A stretch of DNA of 64,000 nucleotides from positions 43,106 to 107,105 of the forward strand of contig WRAY01000002.1 of assembly GCA_009779975.1 (NCBI GenBank), in the 5' to 3' direction. This DNA is from Bacillota bacterium (GTDB taxonomy: Bacteria; Bacillota; Clostridia; Christensenellales; Pumilibacteraceae). Positions within the stretch are counted from its first letter, which is position 1. The number at the start of each line of letters is the position of its first letter. The notes beneath the pieces are model-generated. The model worked only from the letters and a program-made list of their open reading frames with translations. It ran no database searches and was not told the origin of the DNA. The position numbers were made by a program, and so were the translations under genes. Shown piece after piece: positions 1 to 8,066 of the stretch.

Positions 1-60
1 TCTAAGCGGGGCTTTGCTATGTGGTTTAAAACCTTTTATAATTGTTTTTAAGGAGTAAAC

Positions 61-285
61 ATGCTTGAGTTAGTAAAACATATGCTTGAAGGCATAGTTG
101 AAGACAAAGACGCTATCGCTATTAATGTCAGCGAGGGCGAAATTTCTATTACTGTTGCAAAAGACGACATGAAAAGAGTCATTGGCAGAAGCGGTAAAAC
201 TGCAAAAGCAATAAGAACAATCGTTAGAGCCGCCGCTTCAAGAAAAGGCGAAAAATACAATGTGAATATTGTGGAAGTTGAATAG
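61..285 (+). CDS. khpA: KH-domain RNA-binding protein KhpA
   Basis: This 74-residue protein is a single KH domain. The GxxG loop is visible as IGRSGKTA near residues 41-48, followed by a helix rich in Ala and Arg, and the chain ends in the usual short VNIVEVE strand. KhpA binds RNA, usually as a partner of KhpB, and affects cell size and division in Gram-positive bacteria. A Shine-Dalgarno AAGGAG sits 8 nt before the ATG. In many Firmicutes khpA lies between rpsP and rimM, and rimM follows here. Bases 1-60 show no recognisable end of rpsP. Length and sequence fit the family well. Confidence 0.93.
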   Translation: MLELVKHMLEGIVEDKDAIAINVSEGEISITVAKDDMKRVIGRSGKTAKAIRTIVRAAASRKGEKYNVNIVEVE

Positions 286-300
286 GTGATTGTTTAAATT

Positions 301-386
301 TTTTGTAGTGGCAGGCGTCCTCGACTGCCCGAAAAATCCGCATATTTATTAATTTCAGACGATCGGGAACGCCTCCAATACAATTT
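301..386. repeat. Dispersed intergenic palindromic repeat (GGGCGTCCTCGACCGCCC type)
   Basis: The gap between khpA and rimM holds an imperfect inverted repeat: TGTAGTGGCAGGCGTCCTCG at the left and CGGGAACGCCTCCAATACA at the right. The same motif recurs at 31928-32012. It is read as one copy of a dispersed intergenic element. It lies inside a likely operon and would form a stem in the mRNA. Confidence 0.6.
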
Positions 387-396
387 TACAATCATC

Positions 397-918
397 ATGA
401 CTCCATTTATTATCGGACAAATTTTAAAACCACAAGGTATCAAAGGAGAGATAAAAGTTAAATCTCTTTGTGATGTTGTGTCTTTTGATAGCAGAATAGG
501 TATTATTTTTGTTGGCGATGAAAACTCAATATTAAAAGAACACAAAATTAAGAACGCAAGGCTTAGTGGAAAAGGCTTTGCGTATTTGTCATTATTAGGG
601 GTTGATGACAGAAATTCAGCAGAATTATTAAAAGACAAATTTATTTTTATTGACGAAGAGGATGTTCCGTCTTTGGAAGAGGGAATATTCTTTGTAAAGG
701 ATTTGATAAACTGTGAAGTCATGACTGACACTAATGAAAGTTTGGGAAAAATTACTGCAATAGATGACTTCGGCTCAGCCGATGTCATAACGATAAAAAA
801 TGAAAAAGGCGAGTTGCGTTTTCCTCATCTTGAAAAAGTTATCAAAAAGATTGACCTCAATAAAAGACAACTCATTGTGATCAAAGAAGAATTTGAAAAG
901 GTTGTGGTTAGCAATTGA
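397..918 (+). CDS. rimM: Ribosome maturation factor RimM
   Basis: This 173-residue protein has the RimM N-terminal beta-barrel signature (IGQILKPQGIKGEIKV, residues 6-21) and a C-terminal PRC-barrel with GSADVITIKNEKGE and FPHLEKVIKKID. RimM helps fold the head of the 30S subunit by binding S19 and 16S rRNA. It follows khpA, its usual neighbour, but trmD and rplS, which normally come next, are absent; dnaA follows instead. No clear Shine-Dalgarno site precedes the ATG, and a palindromic repeat fills the 111-bp gap from khpA. Confidence 0.93.
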   Translation: MTPFIIGQILKPQGIKGEIKVKSLCDVVSFDSRIGIIFVGDENSILKEHKIKNARLSGKGFAYLSLLGVDDRNSAELLKDKFIFIDEEDVPSLEEGIFFVKDLINCEVMTDTNESLGKITAIDDFGSADVITIKNEKGELRFPHLEKVIKKIDLNKRQLIVIKEEFEKVVVSN

Positions 919-1008
919 AAACTCGATAATAAAATCACTTGACACGCAATTCAACGCCTTTCTAAAACCCTAATACCAGCAATCTCTCACAAAAGTGCCA
1001 AAAAACAC

Positions 1009-1038
1009 TTGACAAAGATACTTTATGTGGTGTATATT
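1009..1038 (+). promoter_or_regulatory. dnaA promoter, probably giving a leaderless mRNA
   Basis: TTGACA (1009-1014) and TATATT (1033-1038) are separated by 18 bp. The expected transcription start falls at about 1044-1046, essentially at the dnaA start codon (TTG 1044 or ATG 1047), so there is no room for a Shine-Dalgarno site. Confidence 0.7.
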
Positions 1039-1046
1039 TTTTATTG

Positions 1047-2420
1047 ATGACACTTAAAGAAATGTGGTCTAAAATGGTGGCTCGTCTTGAGATGACGATG
1101 CAAGCCTATAGCGTTGACACTTGGATAAGGTCAATGGTTCCTCTAGGGATTGAGGGAGAGCAACTTATTGTTAAAGCGTGCGCTCAGTCACTCCTTTCAA
1201 CCATTGTGACTTCGTTTCAGGAAAAATTGAATGAGGCGGCGAGGTTTGTTGATGCACCTGTTAAAAGCGTTTTGCTTGTTCCGCAAGATAATTGTGAGGA
1301 GTGGGAAGTGAAGTTTGCGAGTTTGGATGAAAGCAAGAGCGTTAACGAATTGGTGAAACTGATAGATGATGGGGTGCAAAAATACGATTCAGTTCCGCTG
1401 AACCCAAAATACAATTTTGAAAATTTTGTTGTCGGCTCATCGAATAAGTTTTTGTATGCTGCCGCTCGTGCAGTTGCGGATTCTCCCGGACAGACTTATA
1501 ATCCGCTTTTTATCTATGGCGGAACGGGGCTTGGCAAAACTCACATCATGCAAGCAATCGGTAATGATGTTCTTCTAAGCGATGAGAAAAAACGAATTTT
1601 ATATGTGACGAGTGAAAAATTTGTCACTGATTTTGTGACTAGTATTAGGACTTCAAAAGACGGAAATTCATCTTTTCGGAAGAAATATCGTGAAGTTGAT
1701 GTTTTGATGATTGATGACATTCAGTTCATCGCAGGAAAAGAAGCAACTCAAGAGGAAATGTTTCACACTTTCAACGAGTTGTATCAAGCAGGAAAACAAA
1801 TAATTTTGACATCTGACAGAAAACCGAAAGAAATTCAAGGCTTGGATGACAGGTTGTGTTCAAGGTTTGAATGGGGGCTAAATGTCGATGTTTTGCCGCC
1901 GGATTTAGAAACCAGAATAGCAATACTTCAAAAAAAAGCACAAATGAACAACCAAAACATTGACTTTGAAGTTTTGCAGTTCATGGCGGAAAAAGTTGAC
2001 TCAAATGTTCGGGAAATGGAAGGACTTTTAAACAAAGTTATTCTTCTTGCCCGTGTCCATGATGAAAAACCAACAATCGAAATAGTTCAAGAAGTTTTGA
2101 AAGAAATTGTTGTGAAATCTGAAGAAAACATAACAAGCGAAATGATAATTGAAAAGGTTTGTGAATATTTCAATGTTTCGAAAAACGACCTTCTCGGAAA
2201 AAAGAAAAACAGGGAAGTGGTTGAACCTCGTCAAATGTGCATCTATCTTATTACCGACCTTGTCCACAACATGCCGCTTGCAAAAATCGGCAATATCTTC
2301 GGGGGAAGAGACCACACAACGATAATGCATGCCCGAGACAAAGTCGCCCAAAAACTAGAAACCAACATCAAAACAAAAGTCCAAATAACCGACTTGAAAG
2401 ATTTGTTGTTGAGAAGATAA
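1047..2420 (+). CDS. dnaA: Chromosomal replication initiator DnaA
   Basis: The 457-residue product has the full DnaA layout. Domain I begins MTLKEMWSKMVARLE and carries TWIRSMVPL; the AAA+ domain has Walker A GGTGLGKTH (about residues 157-165) and Walker B VLMIDDIQF; the C-terminal DNA-binding domain ends with the DnaA signature GGRDHTTIMHARDKV. DnaA binds DnaA boxes and opens the replication origin. ATG 1047 is preferred because domain I then aligns with known proteins; TTG 1044 is possible. dnaN and recF do not follow, so this is not the classic dnaA-dnaN origin locus. No DnaA boxes are visible immediately upstream. Confidence 0.97.
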   Translation: MTLKEMWSKMVARLEMTMQAYSVDTWIRSMVPLGIEGEQLIVKACAQSLLSTIVTSFQEKLNEAARFVDAPVKSVLLVPQDNCEEWEVKFASLDESKSVNELVKLIDDGVQKYDSVPLNPKYNFENFVVGSSNKFLYAAARAVADSPGQTYNPLFIYGGTGLGKTHIMQAIGNDVLLSDEKKRILYVTSEKFVTDFVTSIRTSKDGNSSFRKKYREVDVLMIDDIQFIAGKEATQEEMFHTFNELYQAGKQIILTSDRKPKEIQGLDDRLCSRFEWGLNVDVLPPDLETRIAILQKKAQMNNQNIDFEVLQFMAEKVDSNVREMEGLLNKVILLARVHDEKPTIEIVQEVLKEIVVKSEENITSEMIIEKVCEYFNVSKNDLLGKKKNREVVEPRQMCIYLITDLVHNMPLAKIGNIFGGRDHTTIMHARDKVAQKLETNIKTKVQITDLKDLLLRR

Positions 2421-2429
2421 CAAAATACT

Positions 2430-3464
2430 ATGACAAACAAAAGAGAGGATGTTGGTATTGAGATAGAAACAGAATGTGTTGTTGCTTGTGACGATGACAG
2501 TCTTATTTTAAATATAAAGTCAGAAGAAGTTGAAAATACAATTGAAGAAAAAGGTAATCAAACAATAAAAGAGTTTGGAGCGATGTCGAAAAAATTGTTT
2601 GAGTCTTTTATGCAAAATAAAAAAAAGATAATAATTTTTTTATCTATTCTTGCAGTTATTTGCATTGCTTTAGTTGTTGTTGCAAGCATTTGGGATTATC
2701 AAATTGCTCATGCACTTAACAATCCTTATGAATGGTATAGTTGGTTTTTGCAAGATTATGGTGAGTGGGTTCCGGCATATTTGGTTAATGTCGGATTTAT
2801 GCTGGTTTTATTTGTTTGGCTGGTTCGGAATAGAAAAAAAGACTCTCATCTTCATTGGCTGTCCATTATTCCGTTGACAGGAGCGTTAACTTTCGGGTAT
2901 TTGTTCACCGATTTAGTTCTGACAGAAAATATTATTATTAATATTGTCGTTAACATCGTCATGATTTCGGGACTGACAACTGTTTTTTTCTTTATTCCGA
3001 AAAATGTTTTAATCAAAATTTTATTCATTTTAATGATTGGATTCATTATTTCAAATCTTGTTTATTTTTTAATGCTCTTTACCAAGTGGCTGTGGGGCAG
3101 GGTCAGATTCCGTGATATCGGTCAATATCTTGATCCTGACATAGGATTCACTAATTGGTTCATAATTAACGGTCCGAACGGCAATGAAGCATTTTTTTCG
3201 GGGCATGTTTTGGCGGCACTAAGCACAACCTTTGCATGGTTGGCTATTCCTGTATTCAAAATAAGAAATAAATTTGTGATAGTTGCGATTTTCTTATTTT
3301 CTGCATTCTATGTTGTTTCAATGATGTATGGCAGGATAGTGACAGGCGCTCATTATTTGTCAGATGTAACTTTCTCTGTCATAATGTTTACTCTCTTTAA
3401 TCTTTTGGGCATGGTTTTACTTCGTTTGATTGTTCTAAGAAAGGGGAAACAATTGAAAAAATAG
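2430..3464 (+). CDS. PAP2 superfamily membrane phosphatase
   Basis: This 344-residue protein has a hydrophilic N-terminus of about 65 residues and then several membrane helices. The three PAP2 catalytic motifs are readable: KWLWGRVRFRD (motif 1), FFSGH near residues 254-258 (motif 2, the catalytic His) and GRIVTGAHYLSD near 301-310 (motif 3). Such enzymes dephosphorylate lipid phosphates such as phosphatidate or undecaprenyl diphosphate at the membrane; the substrate here cannot be told. It starts 9 nt after dnaA and is probably co-transcribed with it. A bidirectional terminator follows at 3487. The long acidic N-terminal extension is unusual. Confidence 0.85.
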   Translation: MTNKREDVGIEIETECVVACDDDSLILNIKSEEVENTIEEKGNQTIKEFGAMSKKLFESFMQNKKKIIIFLSILAVICIALVVVASIWDYQIAHALNNPYEWYSWFLQDYGEWVPAYLVNVGFMLVLFVWLVRNRKKDSHLHWLSIIPLTGALTFGYLFTDLVLTENIIINIVVNIVMISGLTTVFFFIPKNVLIKILFILMIGFIISNLVYFLMLFTKWLWGRVRFRDIGQYLDPDIGFTNWFIINGPNGNEAFFSGHVLAALSTTFAWLAIPVFKIRNKFVIVAIFLFSAFYVVSMMYGRIVTGAHYLSDVTFSVIMFTLFNLLGMVLLRLIVLRKGKQLKK

Positions 3465-3486
3465 TAATTTTTATCTATCAAAACAA

Positions 3487-3524
3487 AAATTCGCAAGTCG
3501 TTTGACTTGCGAATTTTTTTTGGA
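3487..3524. terminator. Bidirectional intrinsic terminator
   Basis: A 13-bp perfect stem (3487-3499 with 3504-3516, loop GTTT) is flanked by T-runs in both directions. It can end the dnaA-PAP2 transcript on the plus strand and the 5S rRNA transcript on the minus strand. Confidence 0.85.
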
Positions 3525-3526
3525 AT

Positions 3527-3640
3527 GTGGCGATTTCCTACTCTCCCAGTCCGTTGCCAGACAAGTACCATCGGCTCCACAGGGCTTAACTTCCGTGTTC
3601 GGGATGAGAACGGGTGGGTCCCCTGCGATATCGTCACCAC
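3527..3640 (-). rRNA. rrf: 5S ribosomal RNA
   Basis: The minus strand reads as a typical 5S rRNA of about 114 nt. Its ends pair (GTGGTGACGATATCGC with GTAGGAAATCGCCAC) and it contains the conserved CCCGAACACGGAAGTTAAG and CCGATGGTACT segments. No 16S or 23S gene lies upstream of it on this strand. It has its own promoter (3684-3712) and terminator, so it is a free-standing transcription unit. Confidence 0.95.
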
Positions 3641-3683
3641 AATGGCACGATAAAGACATTCAATATGTCCTTACAGCCTAACT

Positions 3684-3712
3684 AGAATATCACAATGGAA
3701 AAGGTAAGTCAA
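3684..3712 (-). promoter_or_regulatory. Promoter of the solitary 5S rRNA gene
   Basis: On the minus strand, TTGACT (complement of 3707-3712) and an extended -10, TGATATTCT (TATTCT is the complement of 3684-3689), are 17 bp apart. Transcription would begin near 3677, giving a precursor leader of about 37 nt. The rest of the 3641-3943 gap shows only AT-rich sequence and a TTGACA at 3890 that may belong to the next gene. Confidence 0.75.
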
Positions 3713-3943
3713 CTATTTTTCACAACTTTTTAAAATCCAATTTATGGGAAATTTCTAATCAATTGAGTGAATTTGTTATTCGACAATTTGTGATAAATTT
3801 TTTATTAAAAATGTGTTGATAGGTATCATCAATACTTTTATTAGGGAGTACGTATACTACTAAGCCTCGACAACAGTGCTCACAAACACTTGACAGTTTT
3901 CTTAATATGTGTTAAGTGTATGTAATAAAAGGATGGTGTTTTT

Positions 3944-6931
3944 ATGATAGAGTTAAAAAATGTCAGCAAAATTTATCGAACGAGAGATGTTCAAGAGGTG
4001 AGGGCTCTTGATAATGTTTCGGTTGAGTTTCCTGAAACAGGTTTGGTGTTTCTTCTTGGGAAAAGCGGAAGCGGAAAATCAACGATGCTAAATGTTGTCG
4101 GAGGTTTAGATGCTTTTGACGGTGGGGAGATAATTGTCAAAGGGCGGAGCAGCACGACTTTTTCTGAAAGAGATTTTGACAGTTACCGCAACACTTATAT
4201 TGGTTTTATTTTTCAAGACTACAACATCTTGGACGATTTTACTGTTGCAAAAAACATTGCCTTAGCACTTGAATTGCAAGGAAAAGATGCGAGTGTTGAT
4301 GCAGTAAATAATATTTTAGAGATGGTTGATTTGACCGGCTATGGAAAAAGAAAACCAAATCAACTCTCAGGCGGACAAAAGCAGCGAGTTGCAATAGCAA
4401 GGGCACTCATTAAAAATCCTGAAATAGTAATGGCGGACGAGCCTACCGGTGCGCTTGACAGTGCAACCGGAAAACAAGTTTTTGAAACTCTCAAGAAACT
4501 GTCTGAAAGCAGGCTTGTTATTGTTGTTTCACATGACAGTGATTATGCCGAGACCTATGGCGACAGGATAATCACAATGCATGACGGAAAAATATGGACA
4601 GATGTTTCAAAAAGAAAAGCACCTGTTGAAGTTATCGGCGAGGGGGTTAAAATCAGCGGTGACACTCTTTTCATTGCTCCGAATTATGTTCCGTCAAAAA
4701 AAGAAAAAGAACTTATTGTCGAGCGATTGTTCGCAGAAAATACTGACGGTGTTGTCATCAGCCGTGATAAAATTATCAACACAAACTTCAAAAAGTTTGC
4801 GAAAATGGACGAGGACGGAAACAGGGAGTATTTCAACCAAACAACCGAAGAAGATTTTAAAAGAACAAAAAATGACGGTGTTAATTTAATTCGTTCCCGT
4901 TTCAAATTTTGGGACAGTTTCAAAATGGGGGCAAGCGGTTTGAAACTAAAAAAAGTTCGCCTTGCGTTTACTATTATTCTCGCTGTATTTGCTTTAACAT
5001 TATTCGGAGTGGCTGACACTGCCGGAAGTTTCAATGCGGCGAGCAGTATATATGAAAGTATTGTCATACAAGGCGATGAATTTGTCGGCATTGCAAAAAG
5101 AGAAGTTACTCGTCATGAGGACAGTTGGGGTTCATGGTATAATTCGCGAATGAGAAATATTTCTGAAACTGAAAGGGAATATATTGAAAGCAGATTTCCA
5201 AATCATTCCATTATCGGAGCATACGGCGATTTGTTTCATTTCCCCTTTTTCGATAGTGCAGGATGGAGTTATTATCAAACGAATTCGTCTAGTTTATTTT
5301 ATTTAAATTTTGCTGAACTAGGTAATTTCGGACTGTCTTTGATGCATGGAGAGTTTCCTTTAGGTGACAATCAAATTGCAATAACAGATTTTCATTTTGA
5401 TAATTTTCGCGATTTAGGGTTTCAAAGTCCGACTGACAGCAGTGTAAGGATTGCAATTAATTCACCCTCAGACATCATCGGGAGATATTTGCATTTTGAA
5501 GATTTTTCATTTCAAATAAGCGGAATTATCAACACTTATTTTGATTTTCAAAGATATGCATTTCTTAAAACTGTTGGCGATGGTTCTTGGGGCATTGACA
5601 CATGGATGTTAATTGATGAGTTGCACATGGTTTTGCAAAACGGCTTTTCAAATTCGCTCTTTTTGAACTCTAATAATTATGTTTTAAGAGAAAGAGAACC
5701 TGTCGTTAGTATGTGGGGTGATGGTTTTGATGTGCATTTTTCAGTTGATACTGGTTTTCATGATTGGGGATGGAGACCTGGAGCAGGCAACATGACTAGA
5801 TTTGATGCGGCAAGAAAGGGCAGAGTTATTTTCTTTAATGAAAACCAAACAACTCTTGGTGCAAATCAAGTTATAATAGGCGGAGGCGGAGATCTTTTTC
5901 AACTTATTGAATCATTGGGAATAGATTCACCATATCACTTGAACTGGATGATTTCTAATTCAGGAATAGGGTTTGATTATGCTTATTGGTATGAGTGCAT
6001 ATGTGATTCTTGGTATGAGTGTGAAAATGGTGGTTGGAGTCATTGGCGAGAGGGAACAAATTGGCACACCAACATGGATAGTTTTAGAGATGATTTGACA
6101 CGAAGAATAAGAGGAAACTTTGATATAGGCAATATTTTCACCAGCATGAATATGAGTATAACCACTTGGGGAGATTGGAATGCGACCACAACAAATTTGC
6201 AAATCGTCGGAGTCTATTTTGATTTTCTTAACATGGAAATGGAGGATGCCATAAGACTTTGGGATCAAGGGGGCTATTGGAATTTGGTAAGGAGTTCAAG
6301 TACCGTGTTTTTGTCATATGAACTTATTGACAATAATCCTCAATTAAATAGTGCTTTTAATCCAAATCCCTACACTGCTCTAATTGCCCAACTGGTTGGA
6401 ACAAGAAGTGTTGATTTTCCGCTTATTCAATTCATTTCAAATTTTGACAGAAATGAAAGCGGTTTTGTTATTCGCAACCAATTCTCATCATTCTATGAGA
6501 ACTTTGTCGGAGTTGTCAGCATTCTCTCAACAATCTTGTTTTGGATCGGATTTGCTTTTGCGGTTTTTTCAGCACTTTTAATTTCAAGTTTCATCTCAAT
6601 GACCATATCCTACAAAAAACGAGAAATAGGAATACTTCGCGCAATCGGCGCAAGAAAGTGGGATATCTACAAAATCTTTTTTAATGAAAGTCTCATCATA
6701 AACGCAATAAATGTCAGCATAGCAGTGATTTTAAGTTTTATAACCATATTTGTTTTAAACCCATTAATAGGTGGAGGACTGGGACTAAATGTTGTTTTAT
6801 TATCATTCGGCTTTAGGCAAATCGGATTAATTGCCGGTGTTGGAATATTAGTTGCTGCTATTGCTTCATTCTTGCCAACATTTAAAATAAACCGTCTAAA
6901 ACCAATCGATGCGATTTATAACAGGAAATAA
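3944..6931 (+). CDS. ABC transporter, ATPase fused to FtsX-type permease (MacB-like)
   Basis: This 995-residue protein joins an ABC ATPase to a permease. The ATPase has Walker A GKSGSGKST (39-47), signature LSGGQ (141-145), Walker B IVMADE (161-166) and the switch His 197. A first membrane helix lies near 340-360, then comes an extracytoplasmic domain of about 470 residues rich in Trp, Gly and Asn, and three C-terminal helices of the FtsX fold, including the conserved KREIGILRAIGA loop. Proteins of this class move lipoproteins, peptides or antibiotics out of the membrane, or sense them. The large outer domain is variable and its ligand is unknown. A good AAAGGATGG site precedes the ATG; the gene stands alone. 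Confidence 0.9.
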   Translation: MIELKNVSKIYRTRDVQEVRALDNVSVEFPETGLVFLLGKSGSGKSTMLNVVGGLDAFDGGEIIVKGRSSTTFSERDFDSYRNTYIGFIFQDYNILDDFTVAKNIALALELQGKDASVDAVNNILEMVDLTGYGKRKPNQLSGGQKQRVAIARALIKNPEIVMADEPTGALDSATGKQVFETLKKLSESRLVIVVSHDSDYAETYGDRIITMHDGKIWTDVSKRKAPVEVIGEGVKISGDTLFIAPNYVPSKKEKELIVERLFAENTDGVVISRDKIINTNFKKFAKMDEDGNREYFNQTTEEDFKRTKNDGVNLIRSRFKFWDSFKMGASGLKLKKVRLAFTIILAVFALTLFGVADTAGSFNAASSIYESIVIQGDEFVGIAKREVTRHEDSWGSWYNSRMRNISETEREYIESRFPNHSIIGAYGDLFHFPFFDSAGWSYYQTNSSSLFYLNFAELGNFGLSLMHGEFPLGDNQIAITDFHFDNFRDLGFQSPTDSSVRIAINSPSDIIGRYLHFEDFSFQISGIINTYFDFQRYAFLKTVGDGSWGIDTWMLIDELHMVLQNGFSNSLFLNSNNYVLREREPVVSMWGDGFDVHFSVDTGFHDWGWRPGAGNMTRFDAARKGRVIFFNENQTTLGANQVIIGGGGDLFQLIESLGIDSPYHLNWMISNSGIGFDYAYWYECICDSWYECENGGWSHWREGTNWHTNMDSFRDDLTRRIRGNFDIGNIFTSMNMSITTWGDWNATTTNLQIVGVYFDFLNMEMEDAIRLWDQGGYWNLVRSSSTVFLSYELIDNNPQLNSAFNPNPYTALIAQLVGTRSVDFPLIQFISNFDRNESGFVIRNQFSSFYENFVGVVSILSTILFWIGFAFAVFSALLISSFISMTISYKKREIGILRAIGARKWDIYKIFFNESLIINAINVSIAVILSFITIFVLNPLIGGGLGLNVVLLSFGFRQIGLIAGVGILVAAIASFLPTFKINRLKPIDAIYNRK

Positions 6932-7051
6932 TTTTTTAACACACATGCAAAACACACAATAATTGCTTTTCAAATTCTCAAAATAACGACTTACTTCGCC
7001 TTATTGCAGATATCAGGCATTCTAAAAAAAGATTTGTCAAATGTTTTTTAG

Positions 7052-7080
7052 TTGACAAGGTTGATAAAATATGATATAAG
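7052..7080 (+). promoter_or_regulatory. Strong promoter of the Sel1 gene, leaderless
   Basis: TTGACA (7052-7057) and an extended -10 TGATATAAG (TATAAG 7075-7080) are 17 bp apart. An ATG at 7087 lies 7 nt past the -10 box, at the expected transcription start. That ATG opens a frame that meets TAG after 19 codons and then continues as the Sel1 protein. Confidence 0.75.
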
Positions 7081-7146
7081 TTAATTATGGATATAGAAAA
7101 GTTGATCCAAGAATCTGAAAATGGAAAACCTCAGTCGCAATTTTAG

Positions 7147-7743
7147 TTGGCCGGCTGTTATTATTCCGGTCGTGGCGTTGAAATGTCATTTGAAAAAGCA
7201 ATAGAGTATTTTTTAAAAGCGGCAGAACTGGATCATGCTCAAGCACAATTTAATTTGGCGCTATTATATGAAAAGGGAATTGGAACAACTGCCTCGCCTA
7301 AAGATGCCTTTGATTGGTATAAAAAGGCAGCGGACAACGGAGATGTTAACGCTCAATTTAATATGGGATTATTTTACCAGATGCCTGCATCCTATCCTCC
7401 GCCTGCATATTTCACTCCTGAAACTGACCCTCCTTCTGAAGAAAAATCATTCAAATACTATTTAATGGCAGCAAATCAAGGACATGACGGAGCGCAAGTC
7501 AATGTCGGAAAATTCTATAAACATGGCATTGGAGTTGAAGTTTCAAGAGACTTGGCGATGGAGTGGTTCGCAAAAGCCGCATCTTTAGATAATGCTCAAG
7601 CGCAATATAATCTAGGCGAATTATTTTTTGAAAAAAATTCCTCTGCATCACTGCCGCTGGCATTAAAATTGTATGAAAAAGCCCTCGCAAACGGCTACGT
7701 AAAAGCACAAAAAAGAATTGATGAAATAAATTCAAAGAAATGA
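7147..7743 (+). CDS. Sel1-like repeat protein, 5' end interrupted by an in-frame TAG
   Basis: The product consists of four to five Sel1-type TPR repeats (for example LAGCYYSGRGVEMSFEKAIE and VNVGKFYKHGIGVEVSRDLA), alpha-helical hairpins that mediate protein contacts. The frame really opens earlier: ATG 7087 sits at the start site of a strong promoter and encodes 19 residues ending GKPQSQF before TAG at 7144-7146, in the middle of the first repeat, where sister repeats have Asn (AQFNLA, AQFNMG). Translation might restart at TTG 7147 directly after the stop or at ATG 7183; otherwise this is a nonsense-mutated gene. No signal peptide is seen. The partner protein is unknown. Confidence 0.7.
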   Translation: MAGCYYSGRGVEMSFEKAIEYFLKAAELDHAQAQFNLALLYEKGIGTTASPKDAFDWYKKAADNGDVNAQFNMGLFYQMPASYPPPAYFTPETDPPSEEKSFKYYLMAANQGHDGAQVNVGKFYKHGIGVEVSRDLAMEWFAKAASLDNAQAQYNLGELFFEKNSSASLPLALKLYEKALANGYVKAQKRIDEINSKK

Positions 7744-7827
7744 AGAGTGAGAAATAAGGATGAGTTTTTTGTGAGATTGAGGTAGTTGTCACAAAATGGT
7801 GTCGATAGAAAAAGTTCAATATACTGA

Positions 7828-7934
7828 TGTCATCCTGAGCGAAGCGAAGGATTTAGCGAACGTAGTGATTGTAAAAAAACCAATTCTAATCGAATTTGTG
7901 CTATGCTAGATTCTTCACTTCGTTCAGAATGACA
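7828..7934. repeat. Palindromic intergenic repeat (TGTCATCCTGAGCGAAGCGA type)
   Basis: The left end reads TGTCATCCTGAGCGAAGCGA and the right end CTTCGTTCAGAATGACA, which are imperfect reverse complements, so the 107-bp unit is a large inverted repeat. Similar TGTCATCCTGAGCGAAG elements are known as dispersed repeats in many bacterial genomes. Only one copy was noticed in this window. Otherwise the 7744-8012 gap looks empty. Confidence 0.65.
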
Positions 7935-8012
7935 TAGTAAAATAACACTTCATTCAAATTCAATATTTTTGCCGCACATTCACAAAACAAACTAAAATTA
8001 GTATTTAAAAAC

Positions 8013-8056
8013 GCACTTAATAAGTGCAAAGGAGATTGACCTTAGCAAAAGGTCAA
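8013..8056 (+). promoter_or_regulatory. Structured leader with a hairpin between Shine-Dalgarno site and start codon
   Basis: A hairpin GCACTT/AAGTGC (8013-8027) precedes a strong Shine-Dalgarno AAAGGAG (8028-8034). A second, perfect 8-bp hairpin (TTGACCTT 8036-8043 with AAGGTCAA 8049-8056) sits between that site and the ATG at 8067. The linear distance is 32 nt, but about 11 nt remain if the hairpin is looped out. Confidence 0.6.
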
Positions 8057-8066
8057 AAATAAAAAA

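Noticed and set aside
3471..3659. Minus-strand frames over the 5S rRNA
   Set aside because: They only translate the 5S rRNA and its flanks.
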